Shown: positions 26,386 to 36,541 of the stretch, in pieces
Numbering within the stretch: position 1 is the first letter of the stretch
How the letters are laid out: each line of letters begins with the position of its first letter
Assembly (NCBI RefSeq): GCF_032341995.1
Contig: NZ_CP135439.1
Location: 1,798,001-1,862,000, forward strand
Length of the DNA stretch: 64,000 nt
From: Domibacillus sp. DTU_2020_1001157_1_SI_ALB_TIR_016
GTDB taxonomy: Bacteria > Bacillota > Bacilli > Bacillales > Domibacillaceae
Direction: 5' to 3'
The notes under the pieces: model-generated
What the model saw: only the letters and a program-made list of their open reading frames with translations
Told to the model about the DNA's origin: nothing
Databases searched by the model: none
Made by a program: the position numbers and the translations under genes

Positions 26386-26977
26386 AGAAGTAGATCAAGT
26401 AGTTGAAGCAGTGAAAGAAATCAAAAATACATACGGGCTAAAGGTTTGCGCGTGCCTTGGATTGTTAAAGCCGGAGCAGGCTGTGCGTTTAAAGGAAGCC
26501 GGCGTAGACCGGTATAATCATAACATCAATACATCGAAAAGCAACCATGCCAATATCACGACATCCCATACATATGATGACCGGGTAAATACCGTTGAAA
26601 TGGCTAAAGAATCCGGAATGTCCCCTTGCTCAGGCGTTATTATCGGCATGAAAGAAACCAAACAAGATGTAGTCGATATGCAAACAAGATGTAGTCGATA
26701 TGGCTAACAGATTAAAAGCACTAGATGCTTGTTTAAAAGTACTGGCATTGTTCCGATTTATCAATCCGACGAAAGAGATCCATATTTCCGGCAGACGTGA
26801 AGTGAATCTTCGTTCTTTACAGCCGTTGGGATTGTATGCCGCTAATTCTATTTTTGTCGATGATTACTTAATAACGGCTGGGCAGGAAGAAACCGAAGAT
26901 CATAAATGCGGTCGGATCTGGAATTTGAAGTAGAATCTGTACAAGAAATGAAAGACAGCCTGGCAGCCGGAAAATAA
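26386..26977 (+). pseudogene. bioB: Biotin synthase remnant
   Basis: The reading starts at about residue 118 of a normal ~335-residue BioB ([20 protein letters not shown]) right at the bioD stop. The N-terminus with the radical SAM CxxxCxxC cluster site is gone. Further lesions: a 22-base tandem duplication (26659-26702) shifts the frame, about 28 residues are missing between LKALDA and [10 protein letters not shown], and another frameshift follows ETEDHK near 26910. The last codons (MKDSLAAGK) still reach a stop at 26977. It cannot make active enzyme. Confidence 0.95.
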
Positions 26978-26983
26978 AAGCAG

Positions 26984-27018
26984 AAAAAGCAATCGGTACA
27001 CCAACGGTTGCTTTTTCT
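26984..27018 (+). terminator. Terminator between bioB remnant and bioI
   Basis: AGAAAAAGCAATCG and CGGTTGCTTTTTCT pair with one mismatch, followed by CCC. It may separate bioI from the main operon transcript, at least in part. Confidence 0.7.
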
Positions 27019-27092
27019 CCCGCTATTACTTTTTCATTCAATTAAAGCTATGAAAATTTCCTGTATAAAAGAATTATATTTGGAGGAATAAC

Positions 27093-28301
27093 ATGACAAC
27101 CAACTTGCACGATATACCGCCATTGTACGTTGCTTCCCAGGAATTCTTACAAAACCCATATCCTTTTTATGAAACGCTTCGTTCCATTCATCCTGTTTAT
27201 AAAGGAAGCTTATTAAAATATCACGGCTGGTTTGTAACCGGTTATGAAGAAGTATTGGCAGTGTTAAAAGACACCCGGTTCCAAAGCCGTATCCCGCTTC
27301 CAGAAGCATCTAAAAAATATGAACAGCTTAAAAATATCCAAAGCGGTATGATGCTGTTTAAAAACCAGCCGGATCACAAGCGTCTGCGCCTGCTTGTCAG
27401 CCAAGTATTTACGCCAAACACGGTGGAATGCAGCCGGCCGTTTATACAAGAAACGGTGAACGATTTGCTTGCCCAGGTTTATGAAAATAAAAAGATGGAT
27501 GTTGTATCGGATTTTGCGTTTCCATTAGCAAGCCTCGTGATTGCTAAAATCCTGGGAGTACCAGCAGAAGATCGGAATAAATTCAAAGAATGGACAGCTG
27601 CCTTTATCCAAACGATCGACTTTACCCGGTCTCGAAAAGCATTAGCAAATGGCACCGAGATAACCAGAAAAGTAATCATATATTTTAAAGAGTTAATCGA
27701 AAAGCGGAGAGAAGAGCCACAGGATGATTTGATCAGCCGCCTTATCCAGGAAGAACAGCAGGGAGATAAACTAAGCTATGATGAACTGCTGGCAGCCTGC
27801 ATACTACTTATGATTGCCGGACACGAAACAACGGTGAACCTGATTAGCAATTCGATCCTTTCCTTGCTGCAGAATCCGGAACAGCTGAAAAAATTACGAA
27901 GCCATCCATACTTAATCGACACAGCGGTAGAGGAATTCCTGCGCTTTGAAAGTCCCGCGCAGCTGATAGCTCGCACTGCCTCAGAAAATATTGCGGTAGG
28001 GGGAACTACCATTCAAAAAGGAGAACAGGTTTATCTTCTTTTAGGAGCGGCTAATCGAGACTCTAAAAAATTTATGAATGCCCACATGCTCGATATTACA
28101 AGAAGCCCCAACCCGCACCTTGCATTTGGCTATGGTGTTCATTTTTGTTTAGGTTCTTCACTAGCACGGACAGAAGCACAAATTGCGATTCAGGCCCTTG
28201 TGCAAAACACTACAAACTTGCAATTGTCATCATCTAACCTACACTATCGACAGTTAATTGGCTTTAGGTCTCTAGCAGAATTGCCGGTGACTTTTGATTA
28301 A
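27093..28301 (+). CDS. bioI: Cytochrome P450 of biotin synthesis (pimeloyl-ACP-forming)
   Basis: 402 residues, CYP107-like. I-helix AGHETTVNLISNS, K-helix motif EEFLRFESP, heme loop FGYGVHFCLGSSLARTE with the Cys ligand. In B. subtilis BioI cleaves acyl-ACP to give pimeloyl-ACP, another entry to the pathway besides BioW. TTGGAGGA lies 7 bases before the ATG. It has an intact frame, unlike bioB. Confidence 0.93.
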   Translation: MTTNLHDIPPLYVASQEFLQNPYPFYETLRSIHPVYKGSLLKYHGWFVTGYEEVLAVLKDTRFQSRIPLPEASKKYEQLKNIQSGMMLFKNQPDHKRLRLLVSQVFTPNTVECSRPFIQETVNDLLAQVYENKKMDVVSDFAFPLASLVIAKILGVPAEDRNKFKEWTAAFIQTIDFTRSRKALANGTEITRKVIIYFKELIEKRREEPQDDLISRLIQEEQQGDKLSYDELLAACILLMIAGHETTVNLISNSILSLLQNPEQLKKLRSHPYLIDTAVEEFLRFESPAQLIARTASENIAVGGTTIQKGEQVYLLLGAANRDSKKFMNAHMLDITRSPNPHLAFGYGVHFCLGSSLARTEAQIAIQALVQNTTNLQLSSSNLHYRQLIGFRSLAELPVTFD

Positions 28302-28384
28302 AAATCGACTTTTCGGCAAAGACATAAACAATAGTAAAGAATAGAAAACGGTCAAACTCTTTAAAGTCCTTCGTTATTAAATAG

Positions 28385-28432
28385 AAGAAGACCCTGTTTT
28401 AATAAATGCTGATTAAAATAGGGTCTTCTTCC
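28385..28432. terminator. Bidirectional terminator between bioI and csp
   Basis: AGAAGACCCTGTTTTAA and TTAAAATAGGGTCTTCT form a ~17-pair stem with one mismatch, bordered by T-rich DNA. Confidence 0.85.
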
Positions 28433-28485
28433 TTTACATTAATATATAATTGGTATCAACACACTTTTTTTATAAGAAGTTAAAA

Positions 28486-28512
28486 AACAGACCCATTTAG
28501 AGTCTGTTTTGA
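28486..28512 (-). terminator. Terminator after cold-shock gene
   Basis: AAAACAGAC and GTCTGTTTT flank an 8-9 base loop, 12 bases beyond the csp stop on the minus strand. Confidence 0.75.
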
Positions 28513-28523
28513 TTGGCGGCTAA

Positions 28524-28724
28524 TTATAATTTATGAACATTAACGGCTTGAGGCCCTCTTTGACCTTGTTCAACCTCAAATTCCACTTCTTGTCCTTCAT
28601 CAAGATTCTTGAAACCTTCACCTTGTATTGCTGAGAAATGTACAAATACATCTTCTCCGCCGTTACGTTCAATAAATCCAAATCCCTTTTCGCCATTAAA
28701 CCACTTAACTTTTCCACGTTCCAT
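28524..28724 (-). CDS. Cold-shock protein (CspA/CspB family)
   Basis: 66-residue single-strand nucleic acid-binding beta-barrel. RNP1 is GEKGFGFIE and RNP2 is DVFVHFSAI, with [10 protein letters not shown] at the end. AAGGAGG is 10 bases before the ATG. The ~60 bases upstream are AT-rich, but I did not identify a cold-shock box. Confidence 0.95.
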   Translation of the reverse strand: MERGKVKWFNGEKGFGFIERNGGEDVFVHFSAIQGEGFKNLDEGQEVEFEVEQGQRGPQAVNVHKL

Positions 28725-28950
28725 TATTTGTGTGCCTCCTTACATTGAAATCCGTTTTATTATACCCAAATTGAATTGTTTTAAACTTTTACAAATTAAA
28801 AAAGACTCCCATAAAGGAACCGATCCTCTAAAATCTCCCGTACAGTAAGTGACTGATTTTAGTGTTGACAATCCAAAATCCCCACATAAGGAAGCCGATA
28901 AACACTATATATTATAAAAAATTTTGGACAGTTAAAAGGGAGAACTTATA

Positions 28951-29004
28951 ATGGATTTATTTGCAGCTTTAGCTTTGGGAGTACTTATTTTATACTTTTC
29001 CTAA
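28951..29004 (+). CDS. Hydrophobic 17-residue mini-ORF
   Basis: MDLFAALALGVLILYFS, entirely hydrophobic after the Asp, preceded by AAAAGGGAG with 8-base spacing. A TATATTATAAAA stretch ~30 bases upstream could hold a -10. It might be a membrane peptide or a truncated gene. No family known to me. Confidence 0.3.
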   Translation: MDLFAALALGVLILYFS

Positions 29005-29062
29005 AATTTCAGTTTTAGGAAAATTTAATAACAAAAAAGCAGGCGCTTAAATGGCAGACCGC

Positions 29063-29347
29063 TTAACTTACTTTTTTTATAATCGGCTTATAGTAATTTG
29101 CGAAATCTTTGTTTCCGATAAGCGTTTCTTGAATGATTCGATGGATAGCGCCTTTGACGAAAGTTTCAATATTTGAGTGATCAATCATCTTTAGAACAGC
29201 CAGTACTTTCTTATGACCGCCACGATCTGAAACAGCTTGAATATAATCGACTACCGTAAGATAGTATCCATTGAATTCAAATTTTTTATCGGCTTCGATT
29301 CCATGTTCAATGACAATAATCTTATATAACTCGTTATAAGGTTCCAT
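29063..29347 (-). CDS. Hypothetical 94-residue protein
   Basis: Mostly helical soluble protein, MEPYNELYKIIVIEHGIEAD at the start and NKDFANYYKPIIKKVS at the end, with no membrane segment. A good AGGAGG is 7-8 bases before the ATG, which supports it as a real gene. Family not recognised. Single gene, minus strand. Confidence 0.65.
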   Translation of the reverse strand: MEPYNELYKIIVIEHGIEADKKFEFNGYYLTVVDYIQAVSDRGGHKKVLAVLKMIDHSNIETFVKGAIHRIIQETLIGNKDFANYYKPIIKKVS

Positions 29348-29607
29348 ATGTGAAGCCTCCTAAAGTTTTAAATAAGATTAGTTTACTCAGACTCTTATGT
29401 TAATATACATATTATTTATTGCTTCGTTAGCTTTCAAAGAATAACAGGGAAAAACACGAAGGGTTAATGTAAATTAGTTTTTAATTTTAGTTTGGATAAG
29501 CTGTATTACCGGCAGTAAAAGTGTTTCGCCTCAAGATGGAGCGACTCTTATCATATTAAGATACAATAGAATAAATGAAGCTTTTTTATAATTAACGAGA
29601 CTACACT

Positions 29608-29779
29608 TTGCAAATACTGAATATTTTCTCTATAATGAAGATATAATAACAAACAGGGATGCTGGACACATCCCCGTCTTTACAGCTCATGACAGAATGT
29701 CGGCGGCTAATTGAATAGGTCAAAAAAATAACCCAGTATAGAGCCGCGAACTCTGTACACAGGACGGGTTATTTTTTTG
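29608..29779 (+). ncRNA. Probable antitoxin antisense RNA with its promoter
   Basis: TTGCAA (29608-29613), 17 bases, TATAAT (29631-29636) is a strong promoter with no frame behind it. The RNA would start near 29643, form GGATG...CATCC, and end at a 14-pair terminator (29721-29734 with 29766-29779, ending in seven T). Its 3' end is complementary to the 3' end of the toxin mRNA coming from the other side, as in the TxpA/RatA type of system. About 135 nt. Confidence 0.75.
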
Positions 29780-29849
29780 TTGCAACAATAATCGAAACAA
29801 CAAGAGATGCAAACATAATCATAAGTGAGAGTGTTTGAAACGTCGTCAT
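29769..29849 (-). CDS. Type I toxin-like membrane peptide
   Basis: 26 residues, MTTFQTLSLMIMFASLVVSI then IVATKK: one membrane helix with a Lys-rich tail, matching the small holin-like toxin pattern of Firmicutes type I systems. The strong GGGGGG ribosome site can pair with CCCC 6 bases upstream, so translation may be held back in the mRNA. A TATAAT-type -10 lies on the minus strand at 29917-29912. The stop codon lies inside the terminator stem shared with the antisense RNA. Confidence 0.78.
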   Translation of the reverse strand: MTTFQTLSLMIMFASLVVSIIVATKK

Positions 29850-30096
29850 TGGCTGCACCCCCCTTCTACCGGGGATTGCCGCCACCCATCCTGTATGTAG
29901 CTGTTACTAGTATTATATCATATAACCTACCCAACAAGAGAGTATGAGATTAGCAGGATTTTTACCGAATGATCTCAATTTTGCGTATCAATCGTGTTTT
30001 ACACATAGTTTGACTATTTTCGACCATTAAAAACAGTAATTCGGTCAACTATTGTATAAGTTTAACACTAGTCCGAACATATACTGGAGTGTAAAA
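29850..30096. other. Toxin leader and promoter region
   Basis: Contains the toxin 5' UTR and -10 on the minus strand and, beyond ~29930, AT-rich DNA without a supported gene. TGGAGTGTAAAA precedes the ATG at 30097 and may be its ribosome site. Confidence 0.5.
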
Positions 30097-30687
30097 ATGA
30101 AAAGAGCGGCAATAAAAGAACTCAAAAAAGTGTACGAATCTACATTAACTTAGGGTTTTCCTTATGAAGATTTATCTACAACCAGCGGATATATTCAAAG
30201 TAAAAAACCCACGTCTATCTGGATTTCTTCAGAGCTAGATGATAAGAAGAATGGCACAATATTTGATATAACGGCAATTGATAAAAACAAAACCTCCGCA
30301 TTAAAAACGGGTCAAAAAATACAAGTTACCCATCATTCTGATTTAATGTATTCTAATCCTGCGCAGGGAACAGCAGTTGAAATTGAACTTTTGGAAGAAG
30401 GAAATGCTGTGGTGCAAGGTTATATCGTTAGGGAAGATGAAGATACAATAAGGGTTATGGACAAAATTACAAAAGAAGAAGTCGTAGGGAAAAACCATGA
30501 AGGGCTAGAAGCATATTTAAGAAAACATTATGACAGCGAAGGGTATAGTATTAGCCTGGTTAAAATCGATGAAAAAACAAAATCATTACTCCACATTGGA
30601 CAAAAAGTGACGGTAACAACGGACTGGATATTTCTTACGTCGCCGTTAAGTGGAACTGCCTTAGAGATAAAAATTGAAGAAGAGTAA
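30097..30687 (+). pseudogene. Hypothetical protein gene interrupted by TAG
   Basis: From the ATG at 30097 the frame runs MKRAAIKELKKVYESTLT, hits TAG at 30151-30153, and continues in the same frame as GFPYEDLSTTSGYIQSKKPT to the stop at 30687. The total of ~196 codons suggests one protein with a single nonsense mutation. Inside are two similar segments, LKTGQKIQVTHHSDLMYSNP and LHIGQKVTVTTDWIFLTSPL, a small beta-rich motif found twice. Restart at the ATG at 30346 is possible but it has no ribosome site. Confidence 0.65.
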
Positions 30688-30712
30688 CTGAATATAAAAA
30701 GAGGATGTCATT

Positions 30713-31144
30713 TTGAATATCTTTAGACGATACTTAATGACGTGGTTATATTTTACGTTTTTATTCACGCTTGCAGCTTTTTTTCTGGAGTTATTCGAGG
30801 GAAATAAAATAACCACCACAGAATACTATGGGCTGCGTAATTTAGGATTTGCTTTTGTCATTTCTACCGTATTATTTGTCTTTATTCTTTATCCTGTCTC
30901 ATTTTTGCTTTTAACTATTTTTCTTAACAGTTTTCTAAGCTCCTTCATAACGAGAATCATTATTTATGCTGCTGCAGGGGGATTAAGTGGAATCTGGGCA
31001 TTTAACAAATTGTACGATTACCAAAATGATTATTTTATAAAAGGATATGATTTGAACATAAGCACCTCAATCATTTTGTTTGCGTTGGCAGGATTAATAT
31101 ATGGCTTTTTTGATAGCTATTTAAAAAAGAAATCTCTCTCATAA
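30713..31144 (+). CDS. Four-helix membrane protein, unknown
   Basis: 143 residues with about four membrane segments (e.g. WLYFTFLFTLAAFFLELF, FAFVISTVLFVFILYPVSF, IILFALAGLIYGFF). The TTG start is 6-7 bases after AAGAGGA. It follows the interrupted gene by 26 bases and was probably in the same operon. Confidence 0.65.
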   Translation: MNIFRRYLMTWLYFTFLFTLAAFFLELFEGNKITTTEYYGLRNLGFAFVISTVLFVFILYPVSFLLLTIFLNSFLSSFITRIIIYAAAGGLSGIWAFNKLYDYQNDYFIKGYDLNISTSIILFALAGLIYGFFDSYLKKKSLS

Positions 31145-31232
31145 CTGAATTCTTTTTTGTCTTTAGTTATCTAAATTCATTTAATTGATATGGTTGTTAA
31201 GCCTCAGATGAGAAAGGGAGAAATACAATACC

Positions 31233-31595
31233 ATGAAAAGATTGAGGCTGTACTTAGCAGCAATAGTATTTTTTCTATTACCTTTAGCCAGTTGTTCTGA
31301 TAATCACGCTATGGAAAAGGATGTTGAAGCAGACAGTTATACTAAAGTTAGGGAAAGTGCTTGGAGGTTCCTTAAAGATAAAGGATGGAATAATACCACA
31401 AAAGAGAACTGGCAGAGTGCTAAAGTAGAAAAGGTCGTTATCGACAATGGCTATGAGTTGTTAGATAAAGCTTATAAAGGAAAAGAAGCATTGTCTGTTT
31501 CCTTTGAAGATAACGAAAATGTAGTTGTTGGTATACCAAAAATTTTAGTCGATGCTAATACAAACAAAGTAATTGGCTATATGCCAAGTGAATAG
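31233..31595 (+). CDS. Small lipoprotein, paralogue of 9436-9789
   Basis: 120 residues with a signal peptide and lipobox LASC, then VRESAWRFLKDKGWNNTTKE and the ending NTNKVIGYMPSE shared with the protein at 9436. GAAAGGGAG precedes the ATG. Expected at the outer face of the membrane. Function unknown. Confidence 0.8.
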   Translation: MKRLRLYLAAIVFFLLPLASCSDNHAMEKDVEADSYTKVRESAWRFLKDKGWNNTTKENWQSAKVEKVVIDNGYELLDKAYKGKEALSVSFEDNENVVVGIPKILVDANTNKVIGYMPSE

Positions 31596-31700
31596 TGAAG
31601 ATGTGACCTTCACATGTACTATTAAGGAGTAAACCGGTAAGGTATTAGATAAAACCTCATGCCTTTGTTGTGCATGAAGTTCTTTTGTTTTTGTATGTTA

Positions 31701-32384
31701 TCATCCTTCAAACGAATGGAGGGTAATGTCTTTAAGACCCTTTAGCTTAAAAAGTCCTCGTTCTTTTAAATATTCCGCAAAATAAAGGTCTGCTTCTTTC
31801 TTTTCATCGTATGGTTTCTTAGATAGCACAAACCCTATTTTATCTTGAGAAGATATTTCTACACCGGATATATACGCTTTGATGTTATGGGAAATAAAAA
31901 GTTCCTTCGCTGGAATAAGAAAGGATTTTATCAAATTGAGAAGCAGCTTCATTTCAAACTCATATGTAAATCGTTCAATATTAGACAAATCAATGAACAC
32001 AGCACCTAAAAACCCCGTGTTATATACGTCTCGAAAACCGCCAATCCCATCATATAGGTTTCTTTCAAGTAGGTAGTTATGAAAGTAAGCTTCTCCTTCT
32101 TTTTCTGTGAATTTCTGTTTGGAAAGAACAAGACCCAGCTTCTTTTGTCTTTTTAAATATACGCAAGCTAGATGTGCCGATATCCCATGTTCATTAAAGA
32201 TGCTTGTCGATGCCTGCAACAATCCATTTAAGACATGATGAACGATTTGTAACGACGCTCTTGGGAAATGATAGGCATTCTCTTCTATTTCAATTGTATC
32301 GACAAAAGTGGCTCCCAAGAAACCAGTATTGGAGATAATAGGACTTCTCTTTCTTGGTTGTCCTGCACTTTTTCTAATGGACAT
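31701..32384 (-). CDS. Protein of two tandem ~90-residue repeats, unknown
   Basis: About 227 residues made of two copies of one domain. Each begins NTGFLGA(T/V)F(V/I)D, runs through helices, then (L/I)GFVLSK-like and a final Y-L-E-R-L/F element (YFHNYLLERNLY, YFAEYLKERGLF). No known family or catalytic motif recognised. I start at the ATG at 32384, 8 bases after AAGGGA. Soluble, no signal peptide. Confidence 0.7.
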   Translation of the reverse strand: MSIRKSAGQPRKRSPIISNTGFLGATFVDTIEIEENAYHFPRASLQIVHHVLNGLLQASTSIFNEHGISAHLACVYLKRQKKLGLVLSKQKFTEKEGEAYFHNYLLERNLYDGIGGFRDVYNTGFLGAVFIDLSNIERFTYEFEMKLLLNLIKSFLIPAKELFISHNIKAYISGVEISSQDKIGFVLSKKPYDEKKEADLYFAEYLKERGLFKLKGLKDITLHSFEG

Positions 32385-32544
32385 CCACTCATTCCCTTCC
32401 ATCAATAATCATATCCAGTGATAGCAAACACTTGTTCTTATTCTATTATATCGTGACTCACTTTCCATGTAAATAGATAAACGGAAAAGAATTCTTCACT
32501 TTTTAGAAGGAAGGCTGCCTCGGCTAAAATTATTGAAAACACAA

Positions 32545-32577
32545 AAAAGGAACGCCTTTAAGAAAGGCATCCCTTTT
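32545..32577 (-). terminator. Terminator of the small gene at 32593
   Basis: AAAAGGAACGCCTTT and AAAGGCATCCCTTTT pair with two mismatches. On the minus strand it ends in TTTT. Confidence 0.6.
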
Positions 32578-32592
32578 AAATCTCTTATGTCA

Positions 32593-32706
32593 TTATCGTG
32601 CTTCTGTTAGCATCATTAATTCTTCATCATTATCCATTTCAATAACACAATCCATTGTGTGAATATCTTTATCTTCGTGGTTCCCATAATAAATCGTTAT
32701 ATTCAT
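32593..32706 (-). CDS. 37-residue acidic small protein
   Basis: MNITIYYGNHEDKDIHTMDC followed by VIEMDNDEELMMLTEAR. AAGGAGAGA lies 6 bases before the ATG and a terminator follows, so it looks like a complete small gene. No family recognised. Confidence 0.55.
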   Translation of the reverse strand: MNITIYYGNHEDKDIHTMDCVIEMDNDEELMMLTEAR

Positions 32707-32805
32707 GATTCTCTCTCCTTATTGTAGGAATCCTAGAAAGTCCTTGTTGGATTTATTTATACCCTATTATAGCTTATTTTAAAAGCGACCACAATATTCT
32801 AGAAA

Positions 32806-32945
32806 ATGAAATCGAATACTTATTTTGCTGATTTAATTAATACAGGTATAATACCCTCAAAAGAAGAGGTAGGGAAAAGACACATTCTATTTCAGTTGGA
32901 CGATAGAAACACTTATATAGAAACAATGTTGAGCAAAAATAATGA
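32806..32945 (+). pseudogene. Truncated reading frame at the recombinase junction
   Basis: The frame opens MKSNTYFADLINTGIIPSKE and runs protein-like to about LSKNN, after which it reads antisense into the recombinase remnant. There is no ribosome site at the ATG, so its 5' end may also be lost. It is probably a gene fragment joined to the recombinase by a deletion near 32940. Confidence 0.35.
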
Positions 32946-33585
32946 AGGGAAAACCGTTTCGGCGGCAGTCCAGCTTTTAGTAAGATATCCTTGAATATGA
33001 CGTGCAAGCCGTGAGGAGTCATTTTTTCTTCATTTTTATTTAAAAACACGGGTTCTGTATCATGTAATTGATGTTCTGCCAAATGTTCTTTGTAGTGATG
33101 AAATAAAGGCACTACAATCATATGCATAGGGAGGAGGCGTTCTTTTTTTCCTTTTCCAAACACTCTAATGGTCTGATTGTCCAAATTCACTTGTTCCCAG
33201 GTTAAATCCACAAGCTCCTGTCTGCGCATTCCTGACGTAGCCAGCAGCTTAAATAATACATTATTTCGATAGGCAAGCGGTCGCTCATCCTTTTCTAAAA
33301 AGCGGAAAAGCTTTTGTAGTTCTTCCAAAGACATATAAACAGGAAGATTTTTATCGGATTTCAGAGCTTGAATGCCCGCCATAAAGTCTGATTCCATATA
33401 ACGTTCTTTTAAACAAAATGAACTCAATGACTTTAAACAGGAAATGCGGCGCTGCAAGGTTCGGGGTTTGGCGTTATGATTCAATACCTGGTCCTGAATA
33501 AATCTCCGGTATGGGCACGTAAAAAGTCTTCATAACACTTTAAGTCATTTGCATATCCAGTATCGGTAGCTTGTGTGAAGTTCAT
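32940..33585 (-). pseudogene. Tyrosine recombinase (XerC/integrase) remnant
   Basis: The ATG at 33585 (MNFTQATDTGYANDLKCYED, GGAGG upstream) is followed by a frameshift near 33490. The frame then continues QVLNHNAKPRTLQRRISCLK through the catalytic Arg motif ATSGMRRQELVDLTWEQV and the Lys motif FGKGKKERLLPM. The chain ends at FSLH. The HxxR, H and Tyr motifs are missing, so it is inactive. Confidence 0.88.
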
Positions 33586-33621
33586 ACTTAACGACCTCCA
33601 AAAAAGTTAGTTATCAGTACG

Positions 33622-33699
33622 TACCCGGAAATTATGGGATGTACCTGAATGTTATGGGGACGACCGCAAAGCTTATTGGGATAGACCTAATAATTATAG
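33622..33699. repeat. Imperfect 20-22 bp direct repeats before the recombinase remnant
   Basis: Four head-to-tail units begin at 33622, 33642, 33663 and 33685, each of the form G(T)ACC-...-TTATgGGa. They lie just upstream of the recombinase start and may be its binding sites or an element end. Confidence 0.5.
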
Positions 33700-33783
33700 T
33701 TAACTTGAAGAGGGGAAGTTTCTAATAACGAATATTATAAAAACTTGAGGGAATGACTTATTGTTCTATTTGAATTTTTTCAA

Positions 33784-33982
<199 letters not shown>

Positions 33983-34013
33983 TTGGTATGGTCATTGATA
34001 ATCTTCATGGTCT

Positions 34014-34226
34014 TCAGGAAACTGGACATTGTATAATAATATCTTCTACAGCAATCACAAAAATGCTGCGGCCGCTTTTTAATTCCATTTCAACCACTTT
34101 CTCAGCGCTGCCTTCCAAATCACTGGAAGGGATTTCAATGGCAATTTCAAGCTCTCCATGGTACCATTCGCGCGCTGTCCGCTTAAACGCCAATTCATCT
34201 GTCAGCAGCTTGTTGAATTGCTCCCA
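34014..34226 (-). pseudogene. Gene fragment without start
   Basis: The minus strand reads WEQFNKLLTDELAFKRTARE, then WYHGELEIAIEIPSSDLEGS and VEMELKSGRSIFVIAVEDII, then a stop. Codon use resembles the neighbouring core genes. It has no start, and the end looks abrupt. It is a remnant I cannot assign. Confidence 0.4.
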
Positions 34227-34238
34227 TTATCTTTACGT

Positions 34239-34274
34239 CATAAAGCTGCTTTCCTTTCTAGGAAAGCAGCTTTA
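34239..34274 (-). terminator. Terminator of the glcU-gdh operon
   Basis: ATAAAGCTGCTTTCC and GGAAAGCAGCTTTAT form a perfect 15-pair stem directly after the gdh stop. Confidence 0.9.
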
Positions 34275-34280
34275 TTGGGT

Positions 34281-35949
<1,669 letters not shown>

Positions 35950-36053
35950 TCTAAGTCCCTCAGTTCTTCTGTTGTTGGACATCTACGGTTATGAGCGTTC
36001 TATCTATACAGAAGATAGCTTTTGTCCAATGGAAAACGATTATACGCAAAAAA

Positions 36054-36076
36054 ACGCTTAGTCTTAAACTAAGCGT
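36054..36076 (-). terminator. Terminator after the zinc-ribbon gene
   Basis: ACGCTTAGT and ACTAAGCGT form a perfect stem, followed on the minus strand by TTTTTTT. Confidence 0.75.
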
Positions 36077-36153
36077 AATCGGCAGACCCATATCATTATG
36101 AAAGCGTATACAAAACCCTGTAAAGAAGGAGATCCTTGCTATGCACCAGCGGT

Positions 36154-36348
36154 TTAGGCGTGCCGTTGATCTGATGTTTCATCATTCATAACCTGCTCAG
36201 CCCGGCCAATATAGTGCACGCCTTCCATCAGCTGTGAAGCATCACAAATTAAATGAACAAGCGTTTCTTTTTTCGTCCAGGCAATTAAGTCATTCGCCAG
36301 AATAGGCTTTTGGCATTTGCTGCAGCACCAGTTTATGTTTCGATTCAT
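36154..36348 (-). CDS. Small protein with zinc-ribbon-like cysteines
   Basis: 64 residues, MNRNINWCCSKCQKPILAND at the start with CxxC, then LVHLICDASQ with His and Cys, a likely zinc site. I favour the ATG at 36348. The upstream ATG at 36381 has no ribosome site. Function unknown. Confidence 0.6.
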   Translation of the reverse strand: MNRNINWCCSKCQKPILANDLIAWTKKETLVHLICDASQLMEGVHYIGRAEQVMNDETSDQRHA

Positions 36349-36541
36349 TTTTTCCACGCACCCTTTTTTTCTTTTTATCATACCGTTCTGCGAAAGAAAA
36401 GCGTGTCAAACGACAACCGATTTTTTTGGCATGTTTTGTCGATTGCTTTTCTTTGTTCTACACGGTCGCACGGACACATTACCCTGCTGGTACATATGAT
36501 GAAGAGCAGGATTCAATTTTAATGAGCGGAGGAGAAACGAT

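Noticed and set aside
28860..28930. Promoter TTGACA at ~28863 for the mini-ORF
   Set aside because: The only TATA-like box lies far beyond normal spacing.
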